Shown here piece after piece: positions 56,450 to 64,000 of a stretch of DNA of 64,000 bases. The stretch is taken from contig NZ_JBBMFK010000003.1 in the NCBI RefSeq assembly GCF_040096055.1, positions 1 to 64,000 of the forward strand, read 5' to 3'. Position numbers and translations under genes: made by a program. Origin of the DNA: Pseudoflavonifractor intestinihominis. GTDB lineage: Bacteria; Bacillota; Clostridia; Oscillospirales; Oscillospiraceae. Within the stretch, counting starts at the first letter, position 1, and each line of letters opens with the position of its first letter. The notes beneath the pieces are model-generated. The model saw nothing but the letters and a program-made list of their open reading frames with translations. It searched no databases and was not told the origin of the DNA.

Positions 56450-56695
56450 TCAGCTGTTCTCCGCCCGGTACACGGTTCGGTACCCCTGGGCGGTCACCTC
56501 CACCGCCTGTTCCACCTCGTCGCTCCAGGTATCCGACGGGCAGGGCTGCTCCCCCTCGTAGCGCACGCAGGTGCCGCAGCTGCTGCTCAGGTCCCGGGGC
56601 ACGGGCATGATCCTGGCGGTCATCTTCCGGGCCTCGCACTGCTTTTTGAAGTGCATGGCCCCAAAATGGGAGTAAAACGTGGCGATGTAGGTCAT
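56450..56695 (-). CDS. DUF3343 protein, putative selenium/sulfur carrier
   Basis: The 81-residue protein has FYSHFGAMHFKKQCE at the start, the DUF3343 signature, and a LSSSCGTCVRYEG motif with two Cys. In other genomes DUF3343 genes co-occur with YedE and TusA-like genes in selenium metabolism. It starts one base after the TusA-like gene ends. The extra GTCV Cys pair could carry the chalcogen. Confidence 0.85.
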   Translation of the reverse strand: MTYIATFYSHFGAMHFKKQCEARKMTARIMPVPRDLSSSCGTCVRYEGEQPCPSDTWSDEVEQAVEVTAQGYRTVYRAENS

Positions 56696-56696
56696 G

Positions 56697-56903
56697 TCAC
56701 TTGGTGATGGACAGGGTGAACTCCCCGTCCTTCTCCTCCACCGACACCTGGTAGCCCTGTTGCACGGCGTAGCGGGTCACGTTCTCCCGGGCGGTGGGGT
56801 TGTCCACCACCATCTGATAGGCCTTTTCCCCGGAGGCAATGGCCTTGCGGATCATCATGACGGGTTCGGGGCAGGAGAGCCCTCTCGCGTCCAGCAGTTT
56901 CAT
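56697..56903 (-). CDS. TusA/YedF-like sulfurtransferase domain protein
   Basis: The 68-residue protein starts MKLLDARGLSCPEPVMMIRKAI, with the single catalytic Cys in the CPEP motif, and is a full TusA-type domain. It passes sulfur or selenium as a persulfide/perselenide. ATG follows AGAGGAGA. Middle gene of the YedE operon. The longer YedF C-terminal domain is missing. Confidence 0.9.
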   Translation of the reverse strand: MKLLDARGLSCPEPVMMIRKAIASGEKAYQMVVDNPTARENVTRYAVQQGYQVSVEEKDGEFTLSITK

Positions 56904-56919
56904 GGTGCATTCTCCTCTC

Positions 56920-58014
56920 TTACGCTTTTGCAGTGTCCTTGCGGAAGGTGTTGAAGCAGGCGATGAGGGCCACCACCACGATGCCGATGATGACGGCGAT
57001 CTTGCCGTTGGCCGTGGGGCCCTCGCCGCTGGAGGCCAGGCCGAAGTTGTGGGCAAAGGCGGCGCCCGCCACCAGGCCGATGACGGCGATGGCGCTGTCG
57101 GTGTTGCCCTCGCCGGAGAGCACCAGCTGGCGCAGGGGGCAGCCGCCCAGCAGCACGCAGCCGAAACCGGTGAGCAGCATGCCCAGGGCGTTCCACAGGC
57201 CGTCGGTGTGGGCAACCGGCTGGCCGGCAAAGCCCAGGTTGAAGTAGGTGCCGTCGGTGGCGGCGGTGAGGATCAGGTTGCACACCAGGGCGCTGACAAA
57301 GATGGCCACAAAGCCGATGAGCAGCTTCCACTCCCGGAAGAGCACCACGTCACGGATGCCGCCCACCATGCACAGGCGGGTCTTCTGGGCCACGGCGCCC
57401 ACGATGAGGCCGGCGGCCAGGCTGAGGATGATGGGGGCGTGCTGGGCGCCGGGGCCGCCGCCCGCCTCGGTGAAGTGGATGAACACGGGGGCCGCCACCA
57501 GCAGCACCAGCAGCACCACCTGGATGATGGGCAGCAGACGGCCCTCCAGGGCGGGCAGCTGATAGGTCCGCTTGAGGGAGTAGCCCTTGGTGAGGAAGAA
57601 CACGCCCAGCAGGATGCCGCACACAAAGCCCACCAGGCCGAAAATGGCGTTCAGGTCGCCGCCGGCCAGACGGAGGATCATGCGGAAGGGGCAGCCCAGG
57701 AACATCAGGCAGCCGATCATGACGAAGAAGCCCAGCACAAAGCGGGTCAGCGGGGCGCTGCCGCCCTTGGGGGAGAACTCCTTGCGGAAGGTGGCCAGCA
57801 GGAAGCTGCCCAGCACCAGACCGATAATCTCAGGCCGGATGTACTGCACGTTGGCCGCCGAGTGGAGCCCCAGGGCGCCGGCGGTGTCCCGCAGGAAGCA
57901 GGCGATGCAGAAGCCCATGTTCAGCGGGTTGCCGAAGAGCACCAGCAGCGCGGCGATGATGCCGATTGCCAGGCCTGCCACCAAAATTTCTGTCTTTCCA
58001 TTCTTCAAACCCAT
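56920..58014 (-). CDS. yedE: YedE-family membrane transporter (selenium/sulfur)
   Basis: The 364-residue protein has nine or ten membrane segments and two copies of the family's Cys motif: FLGCPFRMILRLAGGD and LLGGCPLRQLVLSGEGNTD. YedE (YeeE/YedE family) is proposed to import selenium or thiosulfate-type compounds. The start at 58014 lies nine bases after AAAGGAG. First gene of the operon with the TusA-like and DUF3343 genes. Confidence 0.92.
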   Translation of the reverse strand: MGLKNGKTEILVAGLAIGIIAALLVLFGNPLNMGFCIACFLRDTAGALGLHSAANVQYIRPEIIGLVLGSFLLATFRKEFSPKGGSAPLTRFVLGFFVMIGCLMFLGCPFRMILRLAGGDLNAIFGLVGFVCGILLGVFFLTKGYSLKRTYQLPALEGRLLPIIQVVLLVLLVAAPVFIHFTEAGGGPGAQHAPIILSLAAGLIVGAVAQKTRLCMVGGIRDVVLFREWKLLIGFVAIFVSALVCNLILTAATDGTYFNLGFAGQPVAHTDGLWNALGMLLTGFGCVLLGGCPLRQLVLSGEGNTDSAIAVIGLVAGAAFAHNFGLASSGEGPTANGKIAVIIGIVVVALIACFNTFRKDTAKA

Positions 58015-58045
58015 ACACACACACTCCTTTTTGTCGGGTAAGTCC

Positions 58046-58135
58046 AGTATAGTGGAAGCAGGTTGGGATTTCCAATATCAATTATTAATGAATTAAAAGT
58101 TGTTATTTGATATTTTGATAAGTATGTGGTAGAAT
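58046..58135. promoter_or_regulatory. Divergent promoters with an 8-bp inverted repeat
   Basis: Rightward: TTGATA (58107-58112) and TAGAAT (58130-58135), spacer 17. Leftward: TTGGAA (58070-58075) and TATACT (58046-58051), spacer 18. AATATCAA (58074-58081) and TTGATATT (58107-58114) form a dyad that overlaps both -35 boxes, a good site for the LysR regulator encoded downstream. Confidence 0.65.
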
Positions 58136-58236
58136 GATGGAAAATCTCACAGGCCGTTTCTGTCGAAGGTCCTCCCTTTTGGTCAAAACAGGGGCATCCG
58201 GCAGGCCGGACCGCGGTATGGACGGGAGCGGATGGA

Positions 58237-59409
58237 ATGGACACCATCTATTTTGACAACGCATGCACCACCTTCCCCAAGCCCAGGGCGGTGCCTGACG
58301 CCATGTACGACTATATGACCCGGGTGGGCAGCAACATCAACCGGGGCTGCTATGAGCGGGCCTACGACGTGGAGGAGCTGGTCTACGACACCCGGGAGCG
58401 GCTCTCCAGGCTCTTTGACGGCCCGGAGTGCAAGAACGTGGTGTTCACCCGCAACATCACCGAGAGCCTGAACGTGCTGCTCAAGGGCTTTCTCAGGCCC
58501 GGCGACCACATCATCACCTCCTCCATGGAGCACAACGCGGTGATGCGCCCCCTGGTGCAGCTGGAACAGCAGGGGGTGTCCTTCACCCGGGCGGCCTGCG
58601 GTCCGGACGGCACCCTGGACCCGGCTGTGCTGGAGAGGGCCCTGCGGCCCAACACAAAGGCGGTGGTGATGACCCACGCCAGCAACGTCTGCGGCACCCT
58701 GCTTCCGCTCAGGGAAGTGGGGGCCTTCTGCAGGGCCCACGGCCTGCGGTTCTTCGTGGACTGCGCCCAGACCGGCGGCGTGTACCCCGTGTCCATGGCG
58801 GACATGGGCATCGACGCCCTGGCCTTCACCGGCCACAAGGGCCTGCTGGGGCCTCAGGGGGTGGGCGGCTTCCTACTCAACCCCGAGCTGGTGGGGCAGA
58901 TCACCCCCCTGCTCTCCGGCGGCACCGGCAGCATCAGCCACACGGAGGAGGTCCCCGACTTCATGCCCGACCGCTTTGAGCCGGGCACCCCCAACCTGCC
59001 CGGCATCGTGGGCCTCCAGGCCGCCCTCCTCTGGCTGGAGGAGACGGGTATGGAGGCCATCCGCGCCCACGAGCTGGGCCTCACCGCCCGGTTCCTGGCG
59101 GGCATCAACACCCTGCGGGAACAGGGCCGCTCCATCCGGGCGGTTGGCCTTCCCGGAACGGACGGCCGCACCGGCGTGGTGTCCGTGGAGACGCCGGGCC
59201 GTGACATGGCCGGGGTGGCCTACCAGCTGGACAGCACCTACGGCATCATGACCCGGGTGGGCCTCCACTGCGCACCCTCCGCCCACAAGACCCTGGGCAC
59301 CTTCCCCGCCGGGACCATCCGTTTCTCCTTCGGCTGGTGGAACACCGAAGCGGAAGTGGACCGGGCCCTGGACGCCCTGGACGCCATCCTGGGGGAGGCA
59401 AACCGCTGA
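58237..59409 (+). CDS. Class V aminotransferase-fold enzyme, cysteine desulfurase/selenocysteine lyase-like
   Basis: The 390-residue PLP enzyme begins IYFDNACTTFPKP, has the PLP Lys in FTGHKG (near 199) and the catalytic Cys in LHCAPSAHKT (near 344). It can release sulfur or selenium from (seleno)cysteine. It is divergent from yedE and one base overlaps the LysR gene. ATG follows GGGAGCGG. Substrate preference is inferred from context. Confidence 0.88.
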   Translation: MDTIYFDNACTTFPKPRAVPDAMYDYMTRVGSNINRGCYERAYDVEELVYDTRERLSRLFDGPECKNVVFTRNITESLNVLLKGFLRPGDHIITSSMEHNAVMRPLVQLEQQGVSFTRAACGPDGTLDPAVLERALRPNTKAVVMTHASNVCGTLLPLREVGAFCRAHGLRFFVDCAQTGGVYPVSMADMGIDALAFTGHKGLLGPQGVGGFLLNPELVGQITPLLSGGTGSISHTEEVPDFMPDRFEPGTPNLPGIVGLQAALLWLEETGMEAIRAHELGLTARFLAGINTLREQGRSIRAVGLPGTDGRTGVVSVETPGRDMAGVAYQLDSTYGIMTRVGLHCAPSAHKTLGTFPAGTIRFSFGWWNTEAEVDRALDALDAILGEANR

Positions 59410-60314
59410 TGGACATGAAGCAGCTCCAGTCCTTTACGGCAGTTGTGAAGTATCGCAGCTTTACAAAGGCCGCCGCACGGCTCTACCTCTCCCAGCCCAC
59501 CATCAGCACTCACATCCGCAACCTGGAGGAGGAGCTGGGCACCTGTCTCATCATCCGCACCAAGCGGAGCGTGGACGTGACCCCCAGGGGCCAGGAGCTC
59601 TACGAGTGCGCCTGCAACATCCTCAGCCTGCGGGACAACCTGATCCGCCGCTGGTCCTCCAACGAGAGCAGCATCATCCAGCTGGGCGCCTCCACCATCC
59701 CCTCGGCCTACATCCTGCCGGAGATCCTCCCCGCCTACGGCAAGGAGCACCCGGAGGCCTACTTCATCATCCACCAGAACGACAGCCGCGGCGTGGTGGA
59801 GGGCATCCTCAACGGCAGCTTTGACCTGGGCATGATCGGCATGAAGTACGACCATGAGGACCTGACCTGTATCCCCTTCTACCGGGACCGGATGGTGCTC
59901 ATCACCCCTGTGGACCCCCGTTTCCTGGCCCTGAAGGAGCAGGAGTCCCCCCTGCGGGAGCTGCTCCAGGAGCCCATCATCCTCCGGGAACAGGGCAGCG
60001 GCAGCAAAAAGAGCGCGGAGTATTTCCTGGAGAGCATGGGGGTCACGGAGGACCAACTGAAGGTCACCGCCCGGGTCAACGACCAGGAGTCCATCAAGAA
60101 CCTAGTGGCAGGCGGACTGGGCATCTCCATCATCTCGGAGCGGGCCGCCCTCAACTTCGTGCAGGAAAAGCGGGTGCTCCTCTTCGACCTGCCCGACCAG
60201 GTCTCCCGGCGGTACTTCTACTTCGTGATGAAGCGGAACTCGGTCCTCAGCGAGCACATCAGGACCTTTATCGCACACGTGAAAAAATACTACGCGCTGG
60301 ATGAGGAGAACTGA
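59409..60314 (+). CDS. LysR family transcriptional regulator
   Basis: The 301-residue protein starts MDMKQLQSFTAVVKYRSFTKAAARLYLSQPTISTHIRNLE, the LysR HTH, followed by a substrate-binding domain. The ATG overlaps the desulfurase stop, so it is co-expressed. It likely controls the YedE and desulfurase units through the dyad at 58074-58114; the ligand may be a sulfur or selenium compound. Confidence 0.93.
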   Translation: MDMKQLQSFTAVVKYRSFTKAAARLYLSQPTISTHIRNLEEELGTCLIIRTKRSVDVTPRGQELYECACNILSLRDNLIRRWSSNESSIIQLGASTIPSAYILPEILPAYGKEHPEAYFIIHQNDSRGVVEGILNGSFDLGMIGMKYDHEDLTCIPFYRDRMVLITPVDPRFLALKEQESPLRELLQEPIILREQGSGSKKSAEYFLESMGVTEDQLKVTARVNDQESIKNLVAGGLGISIISERAALNFVQEKRVLLFDLPDQVSRRYFYFVMKRNSVLSEHIRTFIAHVKKYYALDEEN

Positions 60315-60336
60315 GCGCGGTATCAGGACAGAAAAA

Positions 60337-60373
60337 CCCGGCCGGTGTGCCCCTGTGGGGCACACCGGCCGGG
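60337..60373 (+). terminator. Terminator of the desulfurase/LysR operon
   Basis: A 17-bp perfect GC stem (CCCGGCCGGTGTGCCCC and complement, loop TGT) is followed by TTCGCTTTT; the opposite strand has AAAAA at the other side. Confidence 0.85.
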
Positions 60374-60404
60374 TTCGCTTTTCCGTTTTCAGCCCGGCTG
60401 CTCT

Positions 60405-61571
60405 TTACGCCATCTTCTCCTTGATGTGGCTCAGCCGGTCCAGGGCCTCGTTGAGGGTCTCGTCCTTCTTGGCGAAGTGGAGCCGCACGATGTTGCGCAC
60501 GTCCTCCATGAAGAAGGAGGTGCCGGGCACGGCGGCCACACCCACCTTCCGGGCCATCTCCTCGCAGAACTCCACGTCGGTCTGTCCCTTCTTCAGGTAG
60601 GGGCCGATGTCGGCCAGGACGAAATAGGTGCCCTGGGGGTCGGTGAAGGGAATGCCGATGTTCCGCAGGCCGTCGGTGAACAGCTGCTTCATGTGGGCGT
60701 AGTGGGCGGAGAACTCCTCATAGTAGCTGTCCGGCATCTCCAGCCCGGCGATGGCCGCCTCCATCAGGGGAGACGCCGCGCCCACGGTGTTGAAGTCGTG
60801 GTACTGCTTGATCTTGTCCATGATGGGCTTGGGGGCCAGGGCGTAGCCGATGCGCCAGCCGGTGATGGAGTAGGTCTTGGACAGGGACGAGCAGGAGATG
60901 GTCCGCTCCCACATGCCGGGCATGTTGCACATGTACAGGTGCTTGTGGGGGGCGTAGACGATGTGCTCGTATACCTCGTCCATGATGGCGTACACGTCGT
61001 ACTTGACGCACAGCTGGGCGATGAGCTTCAGCTCATCCTCGGTGAACACCTTGCCGCTGGGGTTGGAGGGGTTGCAGATGATGATGGCCTTGGGGTGCTG
61101 TTTGAAAGCGTCCTCCAGCACGTTGGGGTCAAAGTTGAACTCAGGCGGCACCAGGGGCACATAGATGGGCTCGCAGTCGGCAAAGAGGACCTGGGCGTGG
61201 TAGTTCTCAAAGTAGGGGGAGAACAGCACCACCTTGTCGCCGGGGTTGGTGATGGCGAAGATGGTGTCCACCATGGCCTCGGTGGAACCGATGGTCACCA
61301 CCATCTCGGTCTCCGGGTCGATGTCCCGGCCCATGAACCGCTTGCACTTCTTGGCCAGGGCCCGGCGGAAGTTGGGGGCCCCCATGGTGATGGGGTACTG
61401 GTGGGGTCCGGCGTGGGACACCTCGGCCAGACGGTCCAGCAGGGCCTTGGGCGGGTCAAAGTCGGGGAAGCCCTGGGCCAGGTTGATGGCGTCGCTGGCG
61501 ATGGCAATACGGGTCATCCGGCGGATGACCGAGTCGGTAAAATACTGGGTCTTTTTACTCATGGGCTGCAT
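60405..61571 (-). CDS. Class I/II aminotransferase (aspartate/aromatic type)
   Basis: The 388-residue PLP enzyme has NLAQGFPDFDPP, CNPSNPSGKVF and the PLP Lys motif SLSKTYSITGWRIGY (near 232). It converts an amino acid to its 2-oxo acid. It is the last gene of the iorAB/ligase/ACT operon, so an aromatic or branched-chain substrate is likely. ATG follows GAGGGAAC. Confidence 0.92.
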   Translation of the reverse strand: MQPMSKKTQYFTDSVIRRMTRIAIASDAINLAQGFPDFDPPKALLDRLAEVSHAGPHQYPITMGAPNFRRALAKKCKRFMGRDIDPETEMVVTIGSTEAMVDTIFAITNPGDKVVLFSPYFENYHAQVLFADCEPIYVPLVPPEFNFDPNVLEDAFKQHPKAIIICNPSNPSGKVFTEDELKLIAQLCVKYDVYAIMDEVYEHIVYAPHKHLYMCNMPGMWERTISCSSLSKTYSITGWRIGYALAPKPIMDKIKQYHDFNTVGAASPLMEAAIAGLEMPDSYYEEFSAHYAHMKQLFTDGLRNIGIPFTDPQGTYFVLADIGPYLKKGQTDVEFCEEMARKVGVAAVPGTSFFMEDVRNIVRLHFAKKDETLNEALDRLSHIKEKMA

Positions 61572-61581
61572 AGCGGTTCCC

Positions 61582-62025
61582 TCATTTCTGTTCGTCTTGG
61601 ATGCCCAGCTCCCCGTGGAGGGCGGGCGGCATGCCGTTGTCCTTCAGCAGGGCGGCCAGACGGTCCAGGTCGGCCACCCGGAAGATCATACAGGCCCGGC
61701 CCTGGACCTGGCCGAACACGGAGTAGACATACTCCACGTCGATGTTCTCCTTGGCCAGCAGGGTGAGGATCTTCCCCAGGGCGCCCGGCTCGTCGGGTAC
61801 CACCACCGCCAGCACCGGGGTCATGGACAGGATGAACCCATGCTCCAGCAGCAGCGTGGCCGTCCGCTGGGGCTTGTCCACAATCATGCGCAGCACGCCG
61901 TAGTCGGCGGTCTCAGCGATATGGAGGGCCCGCATATTGATCTGATTGGCGGCCAGGATGGTGGTGATCTCCGCCAGCTGTCCCGCCCGGTTCTCCAGGA
62001 ACACGGAAATCTGTTGGATGGTCAT
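61582..62025 (-). CDS. Double ACT-domain regulatory protein
   Basis: The 147-residue protein consists of two ACT domains (ISVFLENRAGQLAEITTILAANQINMRAL and LAVVVPDEPGALGKILTLLAKENIDVEYVYS). ACT domains bind amino acids. Genes of this type are always found beside arylacetate-CoA ligase in indolepyruvate oxidoreductase clusters. It lies 18 bases after the ligase gene. Confidence 0.9.
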   Translation of the reverse strand: MTIQQISVFLENRAGQLAEITTILAANQINMRALHIAETADYGVLRMIVDKPQRTATLLLEHGFILSMTPVLAVVVPDEPGALGKILTLLAKENIDVEYVYSVFGQVQGRACMIFRVADLDRLAALLKDNGMPPALHGELGIQDEQK

Positions 62026-62043
62026 GATGCGCCAGCTCCTCTC

Positions 62044-63345
62044 TTAAATCTTCCGCTTGTCGATGACGCGGACCGCCTTGCCCTCGCTGCGCTGGATGGA
62101 CTTGGGGGCCACCAGGCGGACCTTGGCGTAGATGCCCAGCATGGCCTTCAGGGCGGCCACCACCTGCTTCTCCTTCTCGGCCACCTGGCTGAGCTGGTCG
62201 GAGAACATCTCCGGGGTCATCTCCACCAGCACCTCCATGGTGTCGGTGTTGTTGACCCGGTCCACGATGATCTGGTAGTTGGGCGCGAAGCTCTGGCCCA
62301 GGAGCACCGTCTCGATCTGGGACGGGAACACGTTGACGCCCTTGACGATGAGCATGTCGTCGCTGCGGCCCATGGGCTTGCTCATCTTCACATGGGTGCG
62401 GCCGCAGGGGCAGTCCTCGTGGTGGAGCACGCAGATGTCCCGGGTGCGGTAGCGCAGGAGGGGAAATGCCTCCTTGGTGATGGAGGTGAACACCAGCTCG
62501 CCCTTGCTCCCCTCGGGGAGCACCTCCCCGGTGTCCGGGTCGATGATCTCGGCGATGAAGTGGTCCTCGTTGATGTGCATGCCGGTCTGGGCGGAGCACT
62601 CAAAGGCCACGCCGGGGCCGGACAGCTCGGTGAGGCCGTAGATGTCGTAGGCCTTGATGCCCAGGGTCTTCTGGATGTCCTGGCGCATCTCCTCGCTCCA
62701 GGCCTCGGCGCCGAAGATGCCCGCCTTCAGAGGGATCTCCTCGGGGGTGAGCCCCATCTCCTTCATGGTCTCGCCCAGATAGGCGGCGTAAGAGGGGGTG
62801 CAGCAGAGGATGGTGGCGCTCAGGTCCCGGATGAACATGATCTGCCGCTCGGTGTTGCCCGAGGAGGTGGGGATGGTCAGGCAGCCCACCTTGTGGCTGC
62901 CGCCGTTGAGGCCGGGTCCGCCGGTGAACAGGCCGTAGCCGTAGGACACCTGGCACACGTCCTCATTGGTGCCGCCGGCGGCCACGATGGCCCGGGCGCA
63001 GCAGTCCTCCCACAGGTCGATGTCGTGCTGGGTGTAGAATGCCACCACCCGCTTGCCGGTGGTGCCCGAGGTGGACTGGATGCGCACGCAGTCCTTCAGA
63101 GGCCGGGCCACCAGGCCGTAGGGGTAGGCCTCCCGCAGGTCGGCCTTGCTGACAAAGGGCAGCTTGTGCAGGTCGTCCACGCCCTTGATGTCCGCCGGGG
63201 TCAGCCCCTTCTCCTCCATCTTCTTCCGGTAGTAGGGCACGTTGTCCCACACGTTGTGTACCTGCTTCACCAGGCGCTCGTCCTGCCAGGCGCGGATCTG
63301 CTCCCGGCTGGCGCACTCGATCTCCTTCTGATAATACCGTTCCAT
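62044..63345 (-). CDS. Phenylacetate/arylacetate-CoA ligase
   Basis: The 433-residue adenylate-forming enzyme has the AMP motif STSGTTGKRVVAFYT, YGLTELSGPG and a C-terminal domain. It joins arylacetates to CoA or runs in reverse to make ATP from aryl-CoA, as expected next to iorAB. It lies 21 bases after iorB. Confidence 0.93.
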   Translation of the reverse strand: MERYYQKEIECASREQIRAWQDERLVKQVHNVWDNVPYYRKKMEEKGLTPADIKGVDDLHKLPFVSKADLREAYPYGLVARPLKDCVRIQSTSGTTGKRVVAFYTQHDIDLWEDCCARAIVAAGGTNEDVCQVSYGYGLFTGGPGLNGGSHKVGCLTIPTSSGNTERQIMFIRDLSATILCCTPSYAAYLGETMKEMGLTPEEIPLKAGIFGAEAWSEEMRQDIQKTLGIKAYDIYGLTELSGPGVAFECSAQTGMHINEDHFIAEIIDPDTGEVLPEGSKGELVFTSITKEAFPLLRYRTRDICVLHHEDCPCGRTHVKMSKPMGRSDDMLIVKGVNVFPSQIETVLLGQSFAPNYQIIVDRVNNTDTMEVLVEMTPEMFSDQLSQVAEKEKQVVAALKAMLGIYAKVRLVAPKSIQRSEGKAVRVIDKRKI

Positions 63346-63366
63346 TACACGCTCCGCCCCCGTCCC

Positions 63367-63939
63367 TCAGGAATTTCTGCCCAGATGGAAGGCCATCCGG
63401 TTCATCTCCAGGAATTTCTCCGGCACGCTCCGGGTAATGGCCTGCTGCCAGGCCTCCTCTGAAAGGTCAAAGTACTGGCTCAGCCGCCCCATGAGCACCA
63501 GGTTCACCGCCTTGCTGCTCCCCGCCTGCTCGGCCAGGGCCAGGGCGTCCATGGCGTCCACTTTGGCCCCGGCGGCGGTCATCTTGGCCACCAGGTCCTG
63601 GGGATACTCCGCCGCGCCGGTGATGACCGGCATGGGGTTGACCTGCTGGGTGTTGGTGATGATGCGCCCGTCGGGCCGGAGGAACTCCATCCACCGGGCG
63701 GCCTCCAGCAGCTCAAAGGACACGATGAAGTCGGCCTCCCCCTTGTCGATGACGGGGGAATAGACCCTGTCGCCGTAGCGCACGTAGGTGACCACGCTGC
63801 CGCCACGCTGGCTCATGCCGTGGACCTCGGACACCTTCACGTCATAGCCCTGGTCCAGCAGCAGGCGGCCCAGCAGCTTGCTGGCCAGCAGGGTGCCCTG
63901 GCCGCCCACACCCACGATCATAATGTTTTTCGTCTGCAT
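63367..63939 (-). CDS. iorB: Indolepyruvate ferredoxin oxidoreductase, beta subunit
   Basis: The 190-residue protein starts MQTKNIMIVGVGGQGTLLASKLLG, the conserved start of the gamma-type domain of 2-oxoacid:ferredoxin oxidoreductases, with a MSQRGGSVVTYVRYG motif. With IorA it decarboxylates aryl pyruvates to aryl-CoA and reduces ferredoxin. ATG follows GGGGAGGTG. Confidence 0.95.
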   Translation of the reverse strand: MQTKNIMIVGVGGQGTLLASKLLGRLLLDQGYDVKVSEVHGMSQRGGSVVTYVRYGDRVYSPVIDKGEADFIVSFELLEAARWMEFLRPDGRIITNTQQVNPMPVITGAAEYPQDLVAKMTAAGAKVDAMDALALAEQAGSSKAVNLVLMGRLSQYFDLSEEAWQQAITRSVPEKFLEMNRMAFHLGRNS

Positions 63940-63943
63940 AACC

Positions 63944-64000
63944 TTACACCTCCCCGGGCGCCTGGAGCGCGTCGAATTTGCACAGCTGCTGGCACACGCC
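63944..64000 (-). CDS. iorA: Indolepyruvate ferredoxin oxidoreductase, alpha subunit (C-terminal end only)
   Basis: The last 18 codons read GVCQQLCKFDALQAPGEV and stop at 63944. The C...C pair is the end of the IorA ferredoxin domain. The gene continues beyond the window and lies 4 bases before iorB. Confidence 0.8.
   Translation of the reverse strand, partial: GVCQQLCKFDALQAPGEV

Overview
The window looks like the chromosome of a GC-rich anaerobic gut Firmicute of the Oscillospiraceae / Flavonifractor kind. This is inferred from the GC content, S-layer homology domains, HPr kinase, 2-hydroxyacyl-CoA dehydratase and indolepyruvate oxidoreductase genes, and a selenium-type YedE/DUF3343 cluster. 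It has two halves that meet at a tRNA-Ala gene near 29.6 kb.

Positions 1-29577 are most of an integrative and conjugative element (ICE) whose left end lies outside the window. Its transfer genes read leftward: repA, a ParB-like gene, DUF3846, DUF3560 and YodL-type accessory genes, mobC and relaxase, pcfB, a broken ArdC-like antirestriction gene, an S-layer surface protein, a pentapeptide-repeat protein, virD4, a Maff2 protein, virB6, prgI, virB4, an NlpC/P60 hydrolase, a PP-loop gene, a tyrosine recombinase, an AT-rich cluster of unknown genes, and a sigma/HTH pair. Two units oppose this direction: a regulated membrane-protein gene inside the transfer operon (10.4-10.9 kb) and an AT-rich three-gene cassette of unknown function next to the right end (27.1-29.3 kb). 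Eleven copies of a 15-bp palindrome, GTCCCAACTTGGGAC or a one-base variant, lie only between genes of this element. Inside repA are five repeats with an exact 23-bp period, probably the replication origin. Several transfer genes appear to start at ATC or CTG, and many others at TTG or GTG.

From 29.6 to 42.2 kb the chromosome carries tRNA-Ala with a duplicated, promoter-bearing 5' fragment, a HAD phosphatase, a DUF362-ferredoxin / penicillin-binding protein / FHA-FtsW operon, two paralogous cell-wall hydrolases, glutamyl-Q tRNA(Asp) synthetase, a MobB-MogA fusion and glmS.

From 42.3 to 50.6 kb lies a TetR-linked operon: CooC-like ATPase, two 2-hydroxyacyl-CoA dehydratase subunits, their activator ATPase, a 51-residue membrane peptide, a protein resembling part of acetyl-CoA synthase, and an Old Yellow Enzyme / 2-enoate-reductase-like flavoprotein. 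This points to radical dehydration and reduction of a CoA-bound acid. From 50.9 to 56.3 kb are hprK behind a long structured leader, a MATE transporter with a cytidylate-kinase-like protein, a beta-hydroxyacid dehydrogenase and a dihydrouridine synthase. From 56.4 to 60.3 kb a putative selenium/sulfur cluster (DUF3343, TusA-like, YedE) faces a cysteine-desulfurase-like enzyme and a LysR regulator. The window ends in an oxidative 2-oxoacid operon (iorA, iorB, arylacetate-CoA ligase, ACT protein, aminotransferase). Together with the dehydratase operon it suggests amino-acid fermentation with oxidative and reductive branches.
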